Below are positions 7,949-17,700 of a stretch of 64,000 bases of DNA, in pieces. Source of the stretch: Nitrospira defluvii (GTDB taxonomy: Bacteria; Nitrospirota; Nitrospiria; Nitrospirales; Nitrospiraceae); NCBI GenBank assembly GCA_000196815.1, contig FP929003.1:3557501-3621500 (forward strand), in the 5' to 3' direction. The notes beneath the pieces were generated by a model. It saw only the letters and a list, made by a program, of their open reading frames with translations, had not been told where the DNA came from and made no database searches. The position numbers were made by a program, and so were the translations under genes. How positions within the stretch are numbered: position 1 is the stretch's first letter; every line of letters starts with the position of its first letter.

Positions 7949-10900
7949 TCAGGCCGTCAGCCGATGGTAAATCCTCGGGAGCTTCTCCGGCAACCCCTCC
8001 ACCCGATCAATCACCACATATCGCACATCCCCGTACATTCGACGCACATAGGGATCCGCCTGCTTATCAATCGTAATGCAAACCGGCTCAACACCGCTGG
8101 CACGAGCCTCCCGCAGCGCCATGCGTGTATCTTCCAGGGAATAGTCATCCTTGTAGCCGTCGTCCAACGGGCGGCCGTCGTTGATGACCACCAGAATCCG
8201 CGTCTTCGCCTGACGGGCGAGCAACTTGCTCGTTGCGTGCCGGATAGCCGCGCCGTCGCGATTCTGCTGCAGGGGCACAATCCCTCCCAACTTGGCCCCG
8301 GCACGCCCGGTCACGAGTTCGTCGAAGCCCTTCACAACCACAAAATCCACCTGGTTACGACCCTGCCCCGAATAGCCATACACGGCGAATTGATCGCCGA
8401 TCGCGGTCAGCGCTTCGCACAGGAGCACGAGCCCCTGCTTTTCGATGTCGATAATCCGCCGTCCCTGCTCGACCTGACGACTGGTTGATCCGCTGAGATC
8501 CACCAAAAATGCGACGGCGACCTCACGTTCCCGTTTTTCCCGCCGCACATAAATCCGCTCCGATGGCTCGATGCCCGCCGACAGATCAGCCACCCGACCG
8601 ATGACGGCATCCATGTCCAGATCTTCCCCGTCCAACTGACCGGGAACGCGCCGGAGCCCGGGCGGGCGCAGACTCTCGAAATAGCGACGCAACAACGTCA
8701 CCGCTCCCCGTTGGGCAGCGAGCGTCTCCTCCACAAAGTCCGATGTCCCTTCAATCGCTTCGCGCTCCACCACCCGGCACCAATTCATGCGGTAATCCTG
8801 GATGGACGCATCCCACTCCCGGTAACGAACCGCCTTGGCCTCGCCGATCTTGGCATCCTCCGGCCGAGCCCCCTCGCCTTCAACCGCCAGCACCTCCTCC
8901 ACGAGTGACGGCTGTCGGCGACCGGGAACAAGCACGTCTTGTGACACCTGCTGGGAGCGCGCGGTGCCCGCGCCAGACGAACCTCCGGCATCACCGGCCA
9001 GACCCGCGCCGCCCTCGCGATCACCCTGACCGGATGCCGCACTCTGTTCGGGAGACGATTCCGTTCGGTCTCGCACCAGATTGGGATCCATCGCGCCGCG
9101 ATAGTCCCAATTGTCCATCGGCCGGTACGTATCGGAGAGGTCCTCCGAGGACTTGGGCGCCGGAATGGATTGTTCCGGCGCCTCCGTCTCGTCCTGACTG
9201 GGTATGGCTTCACGACGGATGGCCAATAGCTCGTCCATGCGGACATAGAGGCGGTCCGCCAGGCGCACCGCTTCCTCAGCGGTGGCTCGGGGATGGTAGA
9301 TGGTTCGGCACAGCGCCCAGAGCTGATCAACTTCGCGTTTGACTGCGTCCGGAACGATGACCGATCCGGCATCCGTAGCAGAGAACAGGAGGAGTTGATC
9401 GACCACCAATTCACGCACCGTCATGCCATGGGCAAGACTTCGAACGTTCACCGCGTCTTTCGCCACGGATGCCAGGTCACGGCTCAAGCCGGGATACTCG
9501 GCGCGCAACAGGTACTCAACCCTGGCATCCTCCACAAGGGCCCAGAGGTCGCGAATCAGGCCGGGCTGCGGATACCGCGCGAACACATCGCCCAAGGTCC
9601 GGACTTCCTTCGGTGCGGGACGCCCATACCGCTGCCCGAGATCCTCAACCAGGTCCTGCAATCTGATAATAGGCAACTCGAATGTGCCGAACTCCAGATG
9701 CCCGGCCTCGTGTGCGGCCATCACCATATAGAGACGCACGTTTTCCTCGTAGGTCGGATACCGCCTGACAAGGGACGGAAGCCCGATACTCTGCCCGTCT
9801 TCACTCACCGTGGCGCGAGCCATGGGTTGTGTCGATTCGAGAGAGTCGGGGAGATCGTGAATGCGCAGGTCACGCCCACAGAGTGCCTGCGCGAATAACT
9901 TGACGCGTCGGGCGATCTGTCGCAACGGCACGCCGCTCAAGGCCTGGGACACGGCACCCAAGGCCTTCTCCGTTTCCATGGCGAAGTAGGCCCGCCCCCC
10001 CTCCAGGCTGTACTCCAGCACTTCCATACCGGAGGCAAACCAGGACTGGAACTTCTCCTGCGCCCCGTCTCCGGACCCGATCAAGGCGATCAGTTCAGGA
10101 CAGCGTCGAAGATAGGCCAGTGCCGTGTCAGCGTCACGCTCGGCGACCAGCAAGCCGTAACGGAGCACCTGAGTCCGCCATTCCTCCGAAGGAAGTCGGC
10201 GAAGCACCGCAGGCGCCTCCGCCAATACTGCAATACCTGCTGCCGGAGCCCGCTCGGCCATCTGCGCTCCGATGCCGATCACCTGATTGCGGTGTGATGA
10301 CCCGGGGATATCTTCCAGAATGGCCGGACTCGTTCGGAAGAATTCCAGGACTCCCAGATAGTCCGGTTTGCCGAGACTATTCTCGACGATGAGCTTCATG
10401 CCGAACCGCACCCATGCTCGAACGGCATCGAGTGATAAGACATGAGCAATCGAGGGAATCTGGCGGATATATTCCACCGCCAGGGCAAAATCCGTTTCCG
10501 TGAGTTCACAGGCCAAATCCATCCACACGGGCCAATCTGCGGGAGATAAGACAGCGACCGCTTCCGGGGCAATCCGGATAAATTCCACCGCCACATTGGC
10601 CTGGCGGTCCGCGAGTTCTAATCCGGCCGCCAGCACGATCGCTCTGCCGGAGGGCTCGAGAAGACCGAGCAGCAGCGGACTCTCCTTAAAAAATCTCATG
10701 GCCAGCGCACCGGAATCTGCCGCGATGGCGACCCCGAGATCGATCCATGGCAACACCTCCGCCAGCAGGCCGCGACGCTGCATGTCGGCTAACGCATCGA
10801 TCGCAGCCCTGGCCGCTTTCGGCGCTTCTTCCGTGAGTTCGTCCAACAACACCAGAACACCGTCAATGGCATCGGGCCTGGCAGCCGAATCGGCGATAGC

Positions 10901-10984
10901 CGTCACCACGGCAGCAGCCGTGTCTGGCCCAAGTTGTTCGGCCAGCAGATCACGCAGTTGTTCAGAGGAGCGCCCAGACGCCAT
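7949..10984 (-). CDS. NorD-like VWA domain protein (large form)
   Basis: A 1011-aa cytosolic protein. The C-terminal VWA domain has the MIDAS motif DLSGSTS starting at about Asp829. NorD/CbbO-type proteins pair with MoxR-family AAA+ ATPases to insert or activate metal cofactors in partner enzymes. Residues about 60-340 form six or so helical repeats of 40-45 residues (pattern LAxxxxxxALxYxxxxPxxLxxL). A second unusual feature is an HEAGH (HExxH) motif at 425-429. A low-complexity acidic linker separates the two halves. The ATG at 10984 is preferred over an upstream in-frame ATG at 11095. The partner ATPase is about 3 kb upstream at 13769-14608. Its target enzyme is not evident here. Confidence 0.85.
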   Translation of the reverse strand: MASGRSSEQLRDLLAEQLGPDTAAAVVTAIADSAARPDAIDGVLVLLDELTEEAPKAARAAIDALADMQRRGLLAEVLPWIDLGVAIAADSGALAMRFFKESPLLLGLLEPSGRAIVLAAGLELADRQANVAVEFIRIAPEAVAVLSPADWPVWMDLACELTETDFALAVEYIRQIPSIAHVLSLDAVRAWVRFGMKLIVENSLGKPDYLGVLEFFRTSPAILEDIPGSSHRNQVIGIGAQMAERAPAAGIAVLAEAPAVLRRLPSEEWRTQVLRYGLLVAERDADTALAYLRRCPELIALIGSGDGAQEKFQSWFASGMEVLEYSLEGGRAYFAMETEKALGAVSQALSGVPLRQIARRVKLFAQALCGRDLRIHDLPDSLESTQPMARATVSEDGQSIGLPSLVRRYPTYEENVRLYMVMAAHEAGHLEFGTFELPIIRLQDLVEDLGQRYGRPAPKEVRTLGDVFARYPQPGLIRDLWALVEDARVEYLLRAEYPGLSRDLASVAKDAVNVRSLAHGMTVRELVVDQLLLFSATDAGSVIVPDAVKREVDQLWALCRTIYHPRATAEEAVRLADRLYVRMDELLAIRREAIPSQDETEAPEQSIPAPKSSEDLSDTYRPMDNWDYRGAMDPNLVRDRTESSPEQSAASGQGDREGGAGLAGDAGGSSGAGTARSQQVSQDVLVPGRRQPSLVEEVLAVEGEGARPEDAKIGEAKAVRYREWDASIQDYRMNWCRVVEREAIEGTSDFVEETLAAQRGAVTLLRRYFESLRPPGLRRVPGQLDGEDLDMDAVIGRVADLSAGIEPSERIYVRREKREREVAVAFLVDLSGSTSRQVEQGRRIIDIEKQGLVLLCEALTAIGDQFAVYGYSGQGRNQVDFVVVKGFDELVTGRAGAKLGGIVPLQQNRDGAAIRHATSKLLARQAKTRILVVINDGRPLDDGYKDDYSLEDTRMALREARASGVEPVCITIDKQADPYVRRMYGDVRYVVIDRVEGLPEKLPRIYHRLTA

Positions 10985-11017
10985 AGTGCCAGAGTCCGTT
11001 TTGGGGGAAGTTGTGGA

Positions 11018-11054
11018 TTGTAAAGGACACAATTTCGCTTGTAAACTGTGTCCT
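11018..11054. promoter_or_regulatory. Candidate operator between the VWA gene and the FTR-like gene
   Basis: The 137-bp divergent intergenic region holds AGGACACA (11024-11031) and its exact reverse complement TGTGTCCT (11047-11054), with 15 bp between. Overlapping these are two TTGTAAA direct repeats (11018-11024 and 11039-11045) spaced by 21 bp, two helical turns. The arrangement fits a dimeric regulator controlling one or both divergent genes. Confidence 0.45.
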
Positions 11055-11121
11055 CGCGACGGGCAGGGACCGATGGCGCACGGACAACGATTCACCGGGC
11101 GGTTGTAACGCGGGGGACAGG

Positions 11122-11568
11122 ATGGCTGAACCGAGCAAAGAAAGCCTCGACAAGATGTGGAAGTATGTAAAGGGCTTCGCCGAGAAGAGCGGGACCGCCA
11201 TGCACCCGAATGAAGCCGTTACCAACGCTGTGGTCCTCGGTCTCGCCGCCCACGTCGACGAGTTGGGGAAGCCGTTGTGCCCCTGTAACTTCTACCCCGA
11301 CAAACAAGCCGAAGCCAAGCTGCGACGCTGGATGTGCGCCTGCGACGAGATGCAAATCTACAAATACTGCCACTGCCTGCTCTTCGTCCGTGAAGACGGC
11401 ATGCCGATCACCGAATATCTGCCGGAGGACCACGAAGGCCGCCAGTGTTACGGACTCATCACCGATCCGACTCCGGAGAAAGGCCGGGCACTCCGGCACA
11501 AGGCGCTGCCGATGGCGCCGAAGGAAGGCACTCCACCGACTGCCTCAGATTCAGCCCCACAACCGTGA
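11122..11568 (+). CDS. Ferredoxin-thioredoxin reductase catalytic-subunit family protein
   Basis: A 148-aa homologue of the FTR beta (catalytic) subunit, which reduces thioredoxin disulfides with electrons from ferredoxin via a 4Fe-4S cluster. The cysteines are arranged CPC (53-55), X16, CAC (72-74), X8, CHC (83-85), exactly the FTR spacing. The second motif is CAC instead of the usual CPC. No variable (alpha) subunit gene is adjacent. The C-terminal 25 residues are a Pro/Ala-rich tail. The ATG at 11122 follows GGGGACAGG. The stop codon overlaps the GTG start of the next gene by 4 bp. Confidence 0.88.
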   Translation: MAEPSKESLDKMWKYVKGFAEKSGTAMHPNEAVTNAVVLGLAAHVDELGKPLCPCNFYPDKQAEAKLRRWMCACDEMQIYKYCHCLLFVREDGMPITEYLPEDHEGRQCYGLITDPTPEKGRALRHKALPMAPKEGTPPTASDSAPQP

Positions 11569-12812
11569 AGTCGCCTTTGCCTCCTGGTCGGCCCCCCGGG
11601 GTTGCCCCTATCCTCACAGCCCTGTCCCTCCTGCTCGGGCTAGCCTCTACCGGATGCCTGGGTACGATGGAAGCGATCGACCCACGTAGCTTGCCGATTA
11701 CCTCAGCCTCAGGCCAACGGTTGCAACAACATGTGTCGTTCCTCGCCAGTCCCGAGCTGTCAGGACGGCAGCCAGGCTCATCGGGAAATCGCCAGGCTGC
11801 CCACTATATCGAGGAACAGTTTCGAGCCGTCGGACTCCAACCCCTGCCGTCACTCGGCGGCTACCGGCAGGCCATCTCGCCGACGATCGGCGACAACATC
11901 CTCGGCTTCCTCCCGCCGACCGCCGCCTCCGCCCCCGCGCGATGGATGCTCATCGGTGCCCATTACGATCATTTGGGCTATCCCTTCCTGGGCGCGGACG
12001 ACAATGCCTCCTCCGTCGCCATTCTCATTGAAACGGCGCGACGCATGACGGGCCAGCCTGGCCACGGCATTCTGTTTGTGGCCTTCAACAGCGAGGAATC
12101 TCCTTATTTCGGCAAAACCGAGATGGGATCGCAGTTCTTGTTTCATCACCTGCCGCCGGAAATCGGCCATGCCGGAAATCTCCAGGCCGTCGTGATCATG
12201 GACCTCATGGGTGGCGTACAGTGGCCCCCTCTCAAGGATGCGATTTTTGCCGCCGGCGCGGAAACAAGCCCGACGCTGTACCAGCGCGTCAAACAAGCTT
12301 CGGCGCCGTCCCTGACGGTTTTTCCCGTGGGAATGCACCTGGTGGAAGAAATTCCTGAGATCGGCCACAAAGCCTTCAGCGACTACGACGTCTTCCGCAA
12401 CCATGGACTACCGTTTCTGTTTCTCTCCGCGGGGCGCACCCCGCGGTACCACACCGCAGGAGACGTTCCCAGCACCCTGCATTACGACCGCATGGCCGCC
12501 ACCGTCAACTGGCTGCGAAACTTGATTACCCTGATCGGTCAGGATGAGGCGCCCTACGGATTTCAGGCTGATCGCGTGGAATGGGTCGATGAAGTCGCAT
12601 CGTTCCGCGAAATCGTCAACCGGGCAGTACATGATGGCACGCGGATTCCAGGCACATCGCGATGGTCGCTATATAAATTGGAGCAGGATGCGGAATGGCT
12701 GCGGGACGCCGATCGTTTAGTGCCGACGCCGCAGAACCGTGATCGGCTGGAGCGGATCTCGATTCGTGTGCAATGCCTGATGGCCGGCTACTCCGGCTGT
12801 TTCACCTTTTGA
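11565..12812 (+). CDS. M28-family metallopeptidase lipoprotein
   Basis: Secreted zinc aminopeptidase-like protein of 415 aa. A lipoprotein signal ends in LASTGC with Cys31. The M28 metal ligands appear as GAHYDH (His133, Asp135), GADDNASS (Asp146) and NSEE (Glu177/178), with a later HTAGD. The start is a GTG overlapping the previous stop (GTGA), so it is translationally coupled to the FTR-like gene. Family members cut N-terminal residues from peptides or remodel glutaminyl ends. The reason for coupling to an FTR-like protein is not obvious. Confidence 0.85.
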   Translation: MKSPLPPGRPPGVAPILTALSLLLGLASTGCLGTMEAIDPRSLPITSASGQRLQQHVSFLASPELSGRQPGSSGNRQAAHYIEEQFRAVGLQPLPSLGGYRQAISPTIGDNILGFLPPTAASAPARWMLIGAHYDHLGYPFLGADDNASSVAILIETARRMTGQPGHGILFVAFNSEESPYFGKTEMGSQFLFHHLPPEIGHAGNLQAVVIMDLMGGVQWPPLKDAIFAAGAETSPTLYQRVKQASAPSLTVFPVGMHLVEEIPEIGHKAFSDYDVFRNHGLPFLFLSAGRTPRYHTAGDVPSTLHYDRMAATVNWLRNLITLIGQDEAPYGFQADRVEWVDEVASFREIVNRAVHDGTRIPGTSRWSLYKLEQDAEWLRDADRLVPTPQNRDRLERISIRVQCLMAGYSGCFTF

Positions 12813-12852
12813 TCGATCCCGGCTGCGCACGCCCGAAGAATCAGATCCATTG

Positions 12853-13326
12853 CTATTGCCAGCCGGTTGTTTCGTACCCTTTTTCTTTGAGGCAGCGTTC
12901 AACAAACGCCGCGTAGTCCGGCTGAGGCTGCAGCGGTTTATAGGCTCCCGCCAGCAGGCCCAGCACCCCGCCGACCGCGCCGCCGGCCGCCGCCCCGATG
13001 GCGATACCGGTCGGTCCCCCCACCAACCCGGCAGATGCCCCCACTGCGGCCCCTCCGATGATCCCCAACGTCGCGCCTGCCCCGGCGTTCCCGCTCCGAT
13101 TGGCCCCGTGTTGCAACCCGGCGCGTTCCGCTTTTTCGCCGCACACCGCCGCGTCACGTGCCGCCTGGTCTTTGCCATACAGTTGTACATGGGTAGTGGA
13201 TTTCAGGATGGGCTCTGGCCCGGCACAGGCCGCCAGACCGAGCACGACTAGAAGTATCGAACACCAGGTTTGTCTCCGCCGAACTGAACCGGTCTGCCCT
13301 GTCCTAGTCATCCGCTTACCTCGCAT
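12853..13326 (-). CDS. Glycine-zipper lipoprotein
   Basis: A 157-aa envelope protein. The signal peptide ends in a LAAC lipobox (VVLGLAAC). The middle is a glycine zipper of about 45 residues (repeats such as GGAAVGASAGLVGG and GAAAGGAVGGVLG), expected to insert in or pack against a membrane. The C-terminus has a charged helix with two cysteine contexts (CGEKAER and ERCLKEKGY). The start at 13326 follows GGGGGG; an ATG at 13311 with GAGG is also good. Similar proteins are outer-membrane lipoproteins related to SlyB/Rcp families. No function is known. Confidence 0.75.
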   Translation of the reverse strand: MRGKRMTRTGQTGSVRRRQTWCSILLVVLGLAACAGPEPILKSTTHVQLYGKDQAARDAAVCGEKAERAGLQHGANRSGNAGAGATLGIIGGAAVGASAGLVGGPTGIAIGAAAGGAVGGVLGLLAGAYKPLQPQPDYAAFVERCLKEKGYETTGWQ

Positions 13327-13386
13327 GCGTTTCCCCCCGGCGACGCCTCCCGACAGCAGAGGCTCGCAATCCACCCGCCGCTCATG

Positions 13387-13704
13387 TCATTCCAGGTGGA
13401 GCTGTGCCCGCACCTGTTCTGCCGTTCGCCCCTTGACCAACACGCGTTTCTGGCGACTTCCCGCACCGCTCAGGATGTGGACCGCACTCAACGGCACCTC
13501 ACAACAACGGGCGAGAAACCGGCACAATTCGGCGTTCGCCGCGCCATCGGCCGGCGGCGCGGCGATGCGAATCTTCACCGCATGCCCATGCAGGCCCGCA
13601 CATTCACTGCGGGAGGCTTTCGGCTGAACATGAACTGAAATGGTCACGCCCTCGGATGTGGCGCGAACGGCCTGTTCGCGTTCAGTGGCCTGGGGCTCTC
13701 GCAT
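13387..13704 (-). CDS. yggU: DUF167 (YggU family) protein
   Basis: Small soluble protein of about 105 aa. The family core is seen as VHVQPKASRSE, KIRIAAPPADGAANAEL and SGAGSRQKRVLVKG. The function is unknown family-wide. The N-terminal extension before the core is uncertain; the frame is open to 13746 with only a GTG there. No good ribosome site is visible. It lies just downstream of the MoxR gene (65 bp) and may be co-transcribed. Confidence 0.8.
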   Translation of the reverse strand: MREPQATEREQAVRATSEGVTISVHVQPKASRSECAGLHGHAVKIRIAAPPADGAANAELCRFLARCCEVPLSAVHILSGAGSRQKRVLVKGRTAEQVRAQLHLE

Positions 13705-13768
13705 GGGGTGTGGTTGGTCGCCGAGCTCCTGCCGACACCGCCTCACTGCATCGCAGCGGGCGGATGCG

Positions 13769-14608
13769 TCAGAATATCGCCTTCACGACCTCGATGATGC
13801 TGCGCAACATGTCCGGATCGTCGGTGATAGGACGGGCAATGGCCACCTCACAGGCTTGATCGGCCGGCACACCTTGCCTGATCAATGTGGCCGCATAGAT
13901 CAGCAGTCTGGTGCTCACGCCCTCTTCCAGTCCGTGATTCTTGAGGTTTCGAACTTTTTCCGCAACCTTGACGAGACGCTGTGCAACCTCGAGGCTCACG
14001 CCGGCTTCGTGCGCCACCACCCGGCTCTCGACATCGGGCAGGGGGTAGTCGAACTCGATCGCCATGAACCGCTGCTTGGTGCTCTGCTTGAGATCTTTCA
14101 GAATACTTTGGTAGCCGGGGTTATATGAAATGACCAGCATGAAGTCATCGACCGCTTCAATGACCTGGCCCTTCTTCTCGATCGGCAGCAGGCGCCGATC
14201 GTCGCTCAAAGGATGGATAATGACGGTGGTGTCTTTCCTGGCCTCGACGATCTCGTCCAGGTAGACAATAGCCCCCTGCTTGACGCCGAGGGTCAACGGG
14301 CCGTCCATCCAGACCGTCTCCTGCCCCTTCAGCAGATACCGGCCGACGAGGTCGGAGGCCGTGAGATCTTCATGGCAGGCGACGGTAATGAGCGGGCGCC
14401 CCAGGCGATAGGCCATGTGCTGGACGAACCGCGTCTTGCCGCATCCCGTCGGCCCCTTCAACATCACCGGCATGCGACTCTGAGCTGCAATCGTGAACAG
14501 CCCGACCTCGCCCCGCACTTCGGCATAAAACGGCTCGCGCGCGATCCGATACCGGTCGATCTCCTGTTCCTGCCCTTTCGGCGCCGATACCGTTCGCCCT
14601 TCGCTCAT
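13769..14608 (-). CDS. MoxR-family AAA+ ATPase, CbbQ/NirQ/NorQ type
   Basis: A 279-aa AAA+ ATPase with Walker A GPTGCGKT at 52-59 and Walker B IVYLDEI at 114-120. The stretches [17 protein letters not shown] and SYNPGYQS are typical of the CbbQ/NirQ/NorQ/GvpN branch. These ATPases work with NorD/CbbO VWA proteins to activate Rubisco or nitric-oxide reductase or to insert metals. The ATG at 14608 has TAGGAG eight bases upstream. The partner VWA gene is at 7949-10984 on the same strand but three intervening genes break the usual adjacency. Confidence 0.92.
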   Translation of the reverse strand: MSEGRTVSAPKGQEQEIDRYRIAREPFYAEVRGEVGLFTIAAQSRMPVMLKGPTGCGKTRFVQHMAYRLGRPLITVACHEDLTASDLVGRYLLKGQETVWMDGPLTLGVKQGAIVYLDEIVEARKDTTVIIHPLSDDRRLLPIEKKGQVIEAVDDFMLVISYNPGYQSILKDLKQSTKQRFMAIEFDYPLPDVESRVVAHEAGVSLEVAQRLVKVAEKVRNLKNHGLEEGVSTRLLIYAATLIRQGVPADQACEVAIARPITDDPDMLRSIIEVVKAIF

Positions 14609-14728
14609 TCCGACACTCCTACATTGAATTGAATAACCTGCATGGTGCGCCACGATAAACGGAAACGAGCGGGAAGTTCAAGCAGCCGGCTGAATACAGA
14701 GAGAGCCCCGCACCTTTGTGCGGTACGG

Positions 14729-17700
14729 TCAAGCGACTTTCGATCCATCGAGCACTTCTCGAACCTTCTGCGCCAGCGTCGTGGGCGTGAAGGGTTTCTG
14801 CAGGAAGGAATGCTCAGTATCGATCCCCCCCTTGGAAAAGGCCGGGTGATCCGGATAGCCCGACATGTACAGCACTTTGACCTCCGGACGAACCGTCGCG
14901 AGTTTTTCGGCGACTTCCGGCCCGCTCATCTGCGGCATGACCACGTCCGTCAGCAGCAAATGTATCGGACCGGCATGTTTGGCGCCGGTGAGCAACGCTT
15001 CAATCCCATGCCGGGCCTCGAGCACCGTATATCCATGCAAGCGCAGCGTTTCATTGACCAACCGCCGGACACCAGGCTCGTCCTCAACCAACAAGACCGT
15101 CTCGCGCCCTCTGACCGAGTCCCCTCCGACCGCGACGGATTCGGTCTCCGTTGCGGCCGACTCCACACGCGGAAAGTAAATCTTAAAGGTCGCCCCGCGT
15201 CCGGGCTTGCTCTCGACCTCGATACAGCCGCCACTTTGCTTGACGATGCCATAGACCGTCGAAAGACCGAGCCCCGTGCCCTTGCCCTTCTCTTTGGTTG
15301 TAAAAAACGGCTCGAAGACGTGCGACTGCGTATCCTCGTCCATGCCATGGCCGGTATCGCGCACGATCAACGCCACATAGGAACCGGGTTCGGCGCCCAT
15401 CGGCGGACGGTTCCTGCGTTGTCCGAACTGCACATTGCTGGTCTCCACCGTGAGGCGGCCACCGTTCGGCATGGCATCGCGGGCATTCACCGCAAGGTTC
15501 ATGATCACCTGCTCCACCTGACCGGGATCCGCCTTCAACTGTCCCAGCCCCGGATCCAGCACCGTGCAGAGCTCGACGATGTCCTCGCCCAGCAACCGTC
15601 GCAACATGCCTTCCATATTGTGGATCACCGAATTCAGATCCAGCACTTTCGGCGCAATGAATTGGCGGCGACTGAACGCCAACAGCTGTCCGGTGAGACC
15701 GGAGGCGCGATCCGCCGCCTTCTTCACTTCCTCCAGTTCCTTCCGGAATCCATCCGTGGGCGCCAGGCGGCTCAACACCAGTTCGCTGTAGCCACGAATC
15801 ACCGTCAGCATGTTGTTGAAGTCGTGCGCCACACCGCCGGCCAACCGTCCGACGGCTTCCATTTTTTGCGACTGCTGGAGCTGCGCTTCGGTGCGCCGCA
15901 ACGCATCCTCCGCCCGCGCGCGTTCGCCGAACTGGCCGATTTTCAGTCCGACGTCGGCCACCATCTTCAACAGCTGCTCGTCCGGCTGCTTGATCTCGCG
16001 CCGGAACAACTCGATCACACCCTCCACTTCGGTGCCGACCCGAACGGGAAATCCGAAGGCTCCGTGCAACCCCACTCTGGCGGCGGCACCACCGCGAGGG
16101 AAATTGGCCTCCTGCACCACGTCTTTGATCCAGGTCGGTTCACCGGCCTGCCAAATCCGTCCGGGGAGTCCCTTGCCGATCGTAAAGGTATGTTGCCAGG
16201 TGTCCAACACAAACTCTTCGGCGTTCAATGCGGGCGACTGCCAGACATCCAGACAACGCAGCACACTGCCCTGCCGATCGAGGCGCCAGAATATCCCCAA
16301 CTCCCATTCGAGACTTTCGCAGATGGCCTGCAGAATCTTCGGCCCCGCTTCTTCCAGCGTCCGCGATTCCGCCAAGACGCGCGTGACCGCGTACTGAGAC
16401 GCGAGTTGACGCTCGGTACGTTTTCGAGCCGTAATATCCCGGATGAACGCGCTGAAAATATAGGCATCGCCCAGCCGGGCGGGAGAAATGGTGATTTCGA
16501 CGGGAAACTCATGACCGTCGCGGTGAGATCCCATCATCTCAATCCGTCGATTGAGGAGTGCGCCCTGCCCGGTGTCCAGGAAATGGCGCAACCCGCGCTC
16601 ATGCGCCTCCCGATCGCGCACAGGAATCACCGTTTCGGACACGCGGCGGCCGAGCGCTTCCTCCCGCTCCCAGCCGAAAATATTGACCGCCTGCGCATTC
16701 CAATCCGTAATGATGCCGCCCGCATCCATAGAAATCACGGCGTCCAGCGCCGTATCGACGATAACCCGGTTGCGTTCCTGACTCTGCAGCAACGCGGCCT
16801 CCGCGGCACGCGCCCATTCACTTTCCTGCTGTGCCTGGCGATGCTGTTCACGCAATCGACCGGTGGCCCAGAGCAACAGTCCGACCATCGGAAGCCAGAC
16901 GACGACACCGGCCATGCCCAGTTTCCACATCATGGCTCGAATCGGCAGGAGAATGAGGTCCCGATCCATCCGCAGCAGGATCGTCCACTGCAACCCGGAA
17001 TAGTCGCCATACCCCTTGGTTTGGGAATAACCCGTGACGACCGGTACGCGACGGCGAGCATGCATTTCTTCGACGTATCCCGCCTTGCCGGACCGGCTCA
17101 ACAGCACCGAGGGCAACCCTAGTTCCGTGAGATTCACCCGATCGATGCCGGAAAAAGCCGAATCCACAAACACGACACCGGCTTTCGTCAGAAATTGATA
17201 CTCGAAGGGGCCGGCGGAGCCGTCGGTTTGTTGAATTTCACGGACCGTTTCAATGAGGACATCTTCCAACATCGGCAGCCCGATGCGAGTCGTCACGGCA
17301 CCGAGAAACTGGCCGCCGACACTCAGAATGGGGGCCGTAAAGGCCACCGACTCGATCTTATGATTCGATTCATGGATCTCGACTTCGTCTACCTGCACGG
17401 TTCCGGTCTGCCGCACCCGGTCGAACCAGCCGCTCCGGCTATAGTCCTGACCGATCACGGCGGAGTCCGTCGCCGCCACCATACGCCCATGGGCGTCCGT
17501 CACACCCAGCCAAAGATAGACCGGCGCATAGGTTTCCTTCATCCACTGCAGATATTCGTTGATGTATTTTTTATCGAGGGCGCGATCGGAAAAGGCCCGA
17601 GCCATCATACGAACATCCGCATGGCGTTCGAACAACAACCGATCGAGTTTGTCCGCAATTTCCGCGGAGGCCAGCGTGAGATTTTCTCCGGTCGCCTCGA

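Noticed and set aside
14642-17122. Long plus-strand frame opposite the hybrid kinase
   Set aside because: Antisense to clear kinase domains; His/Arg-rich composition and no family resemblance indicate a chance frame.
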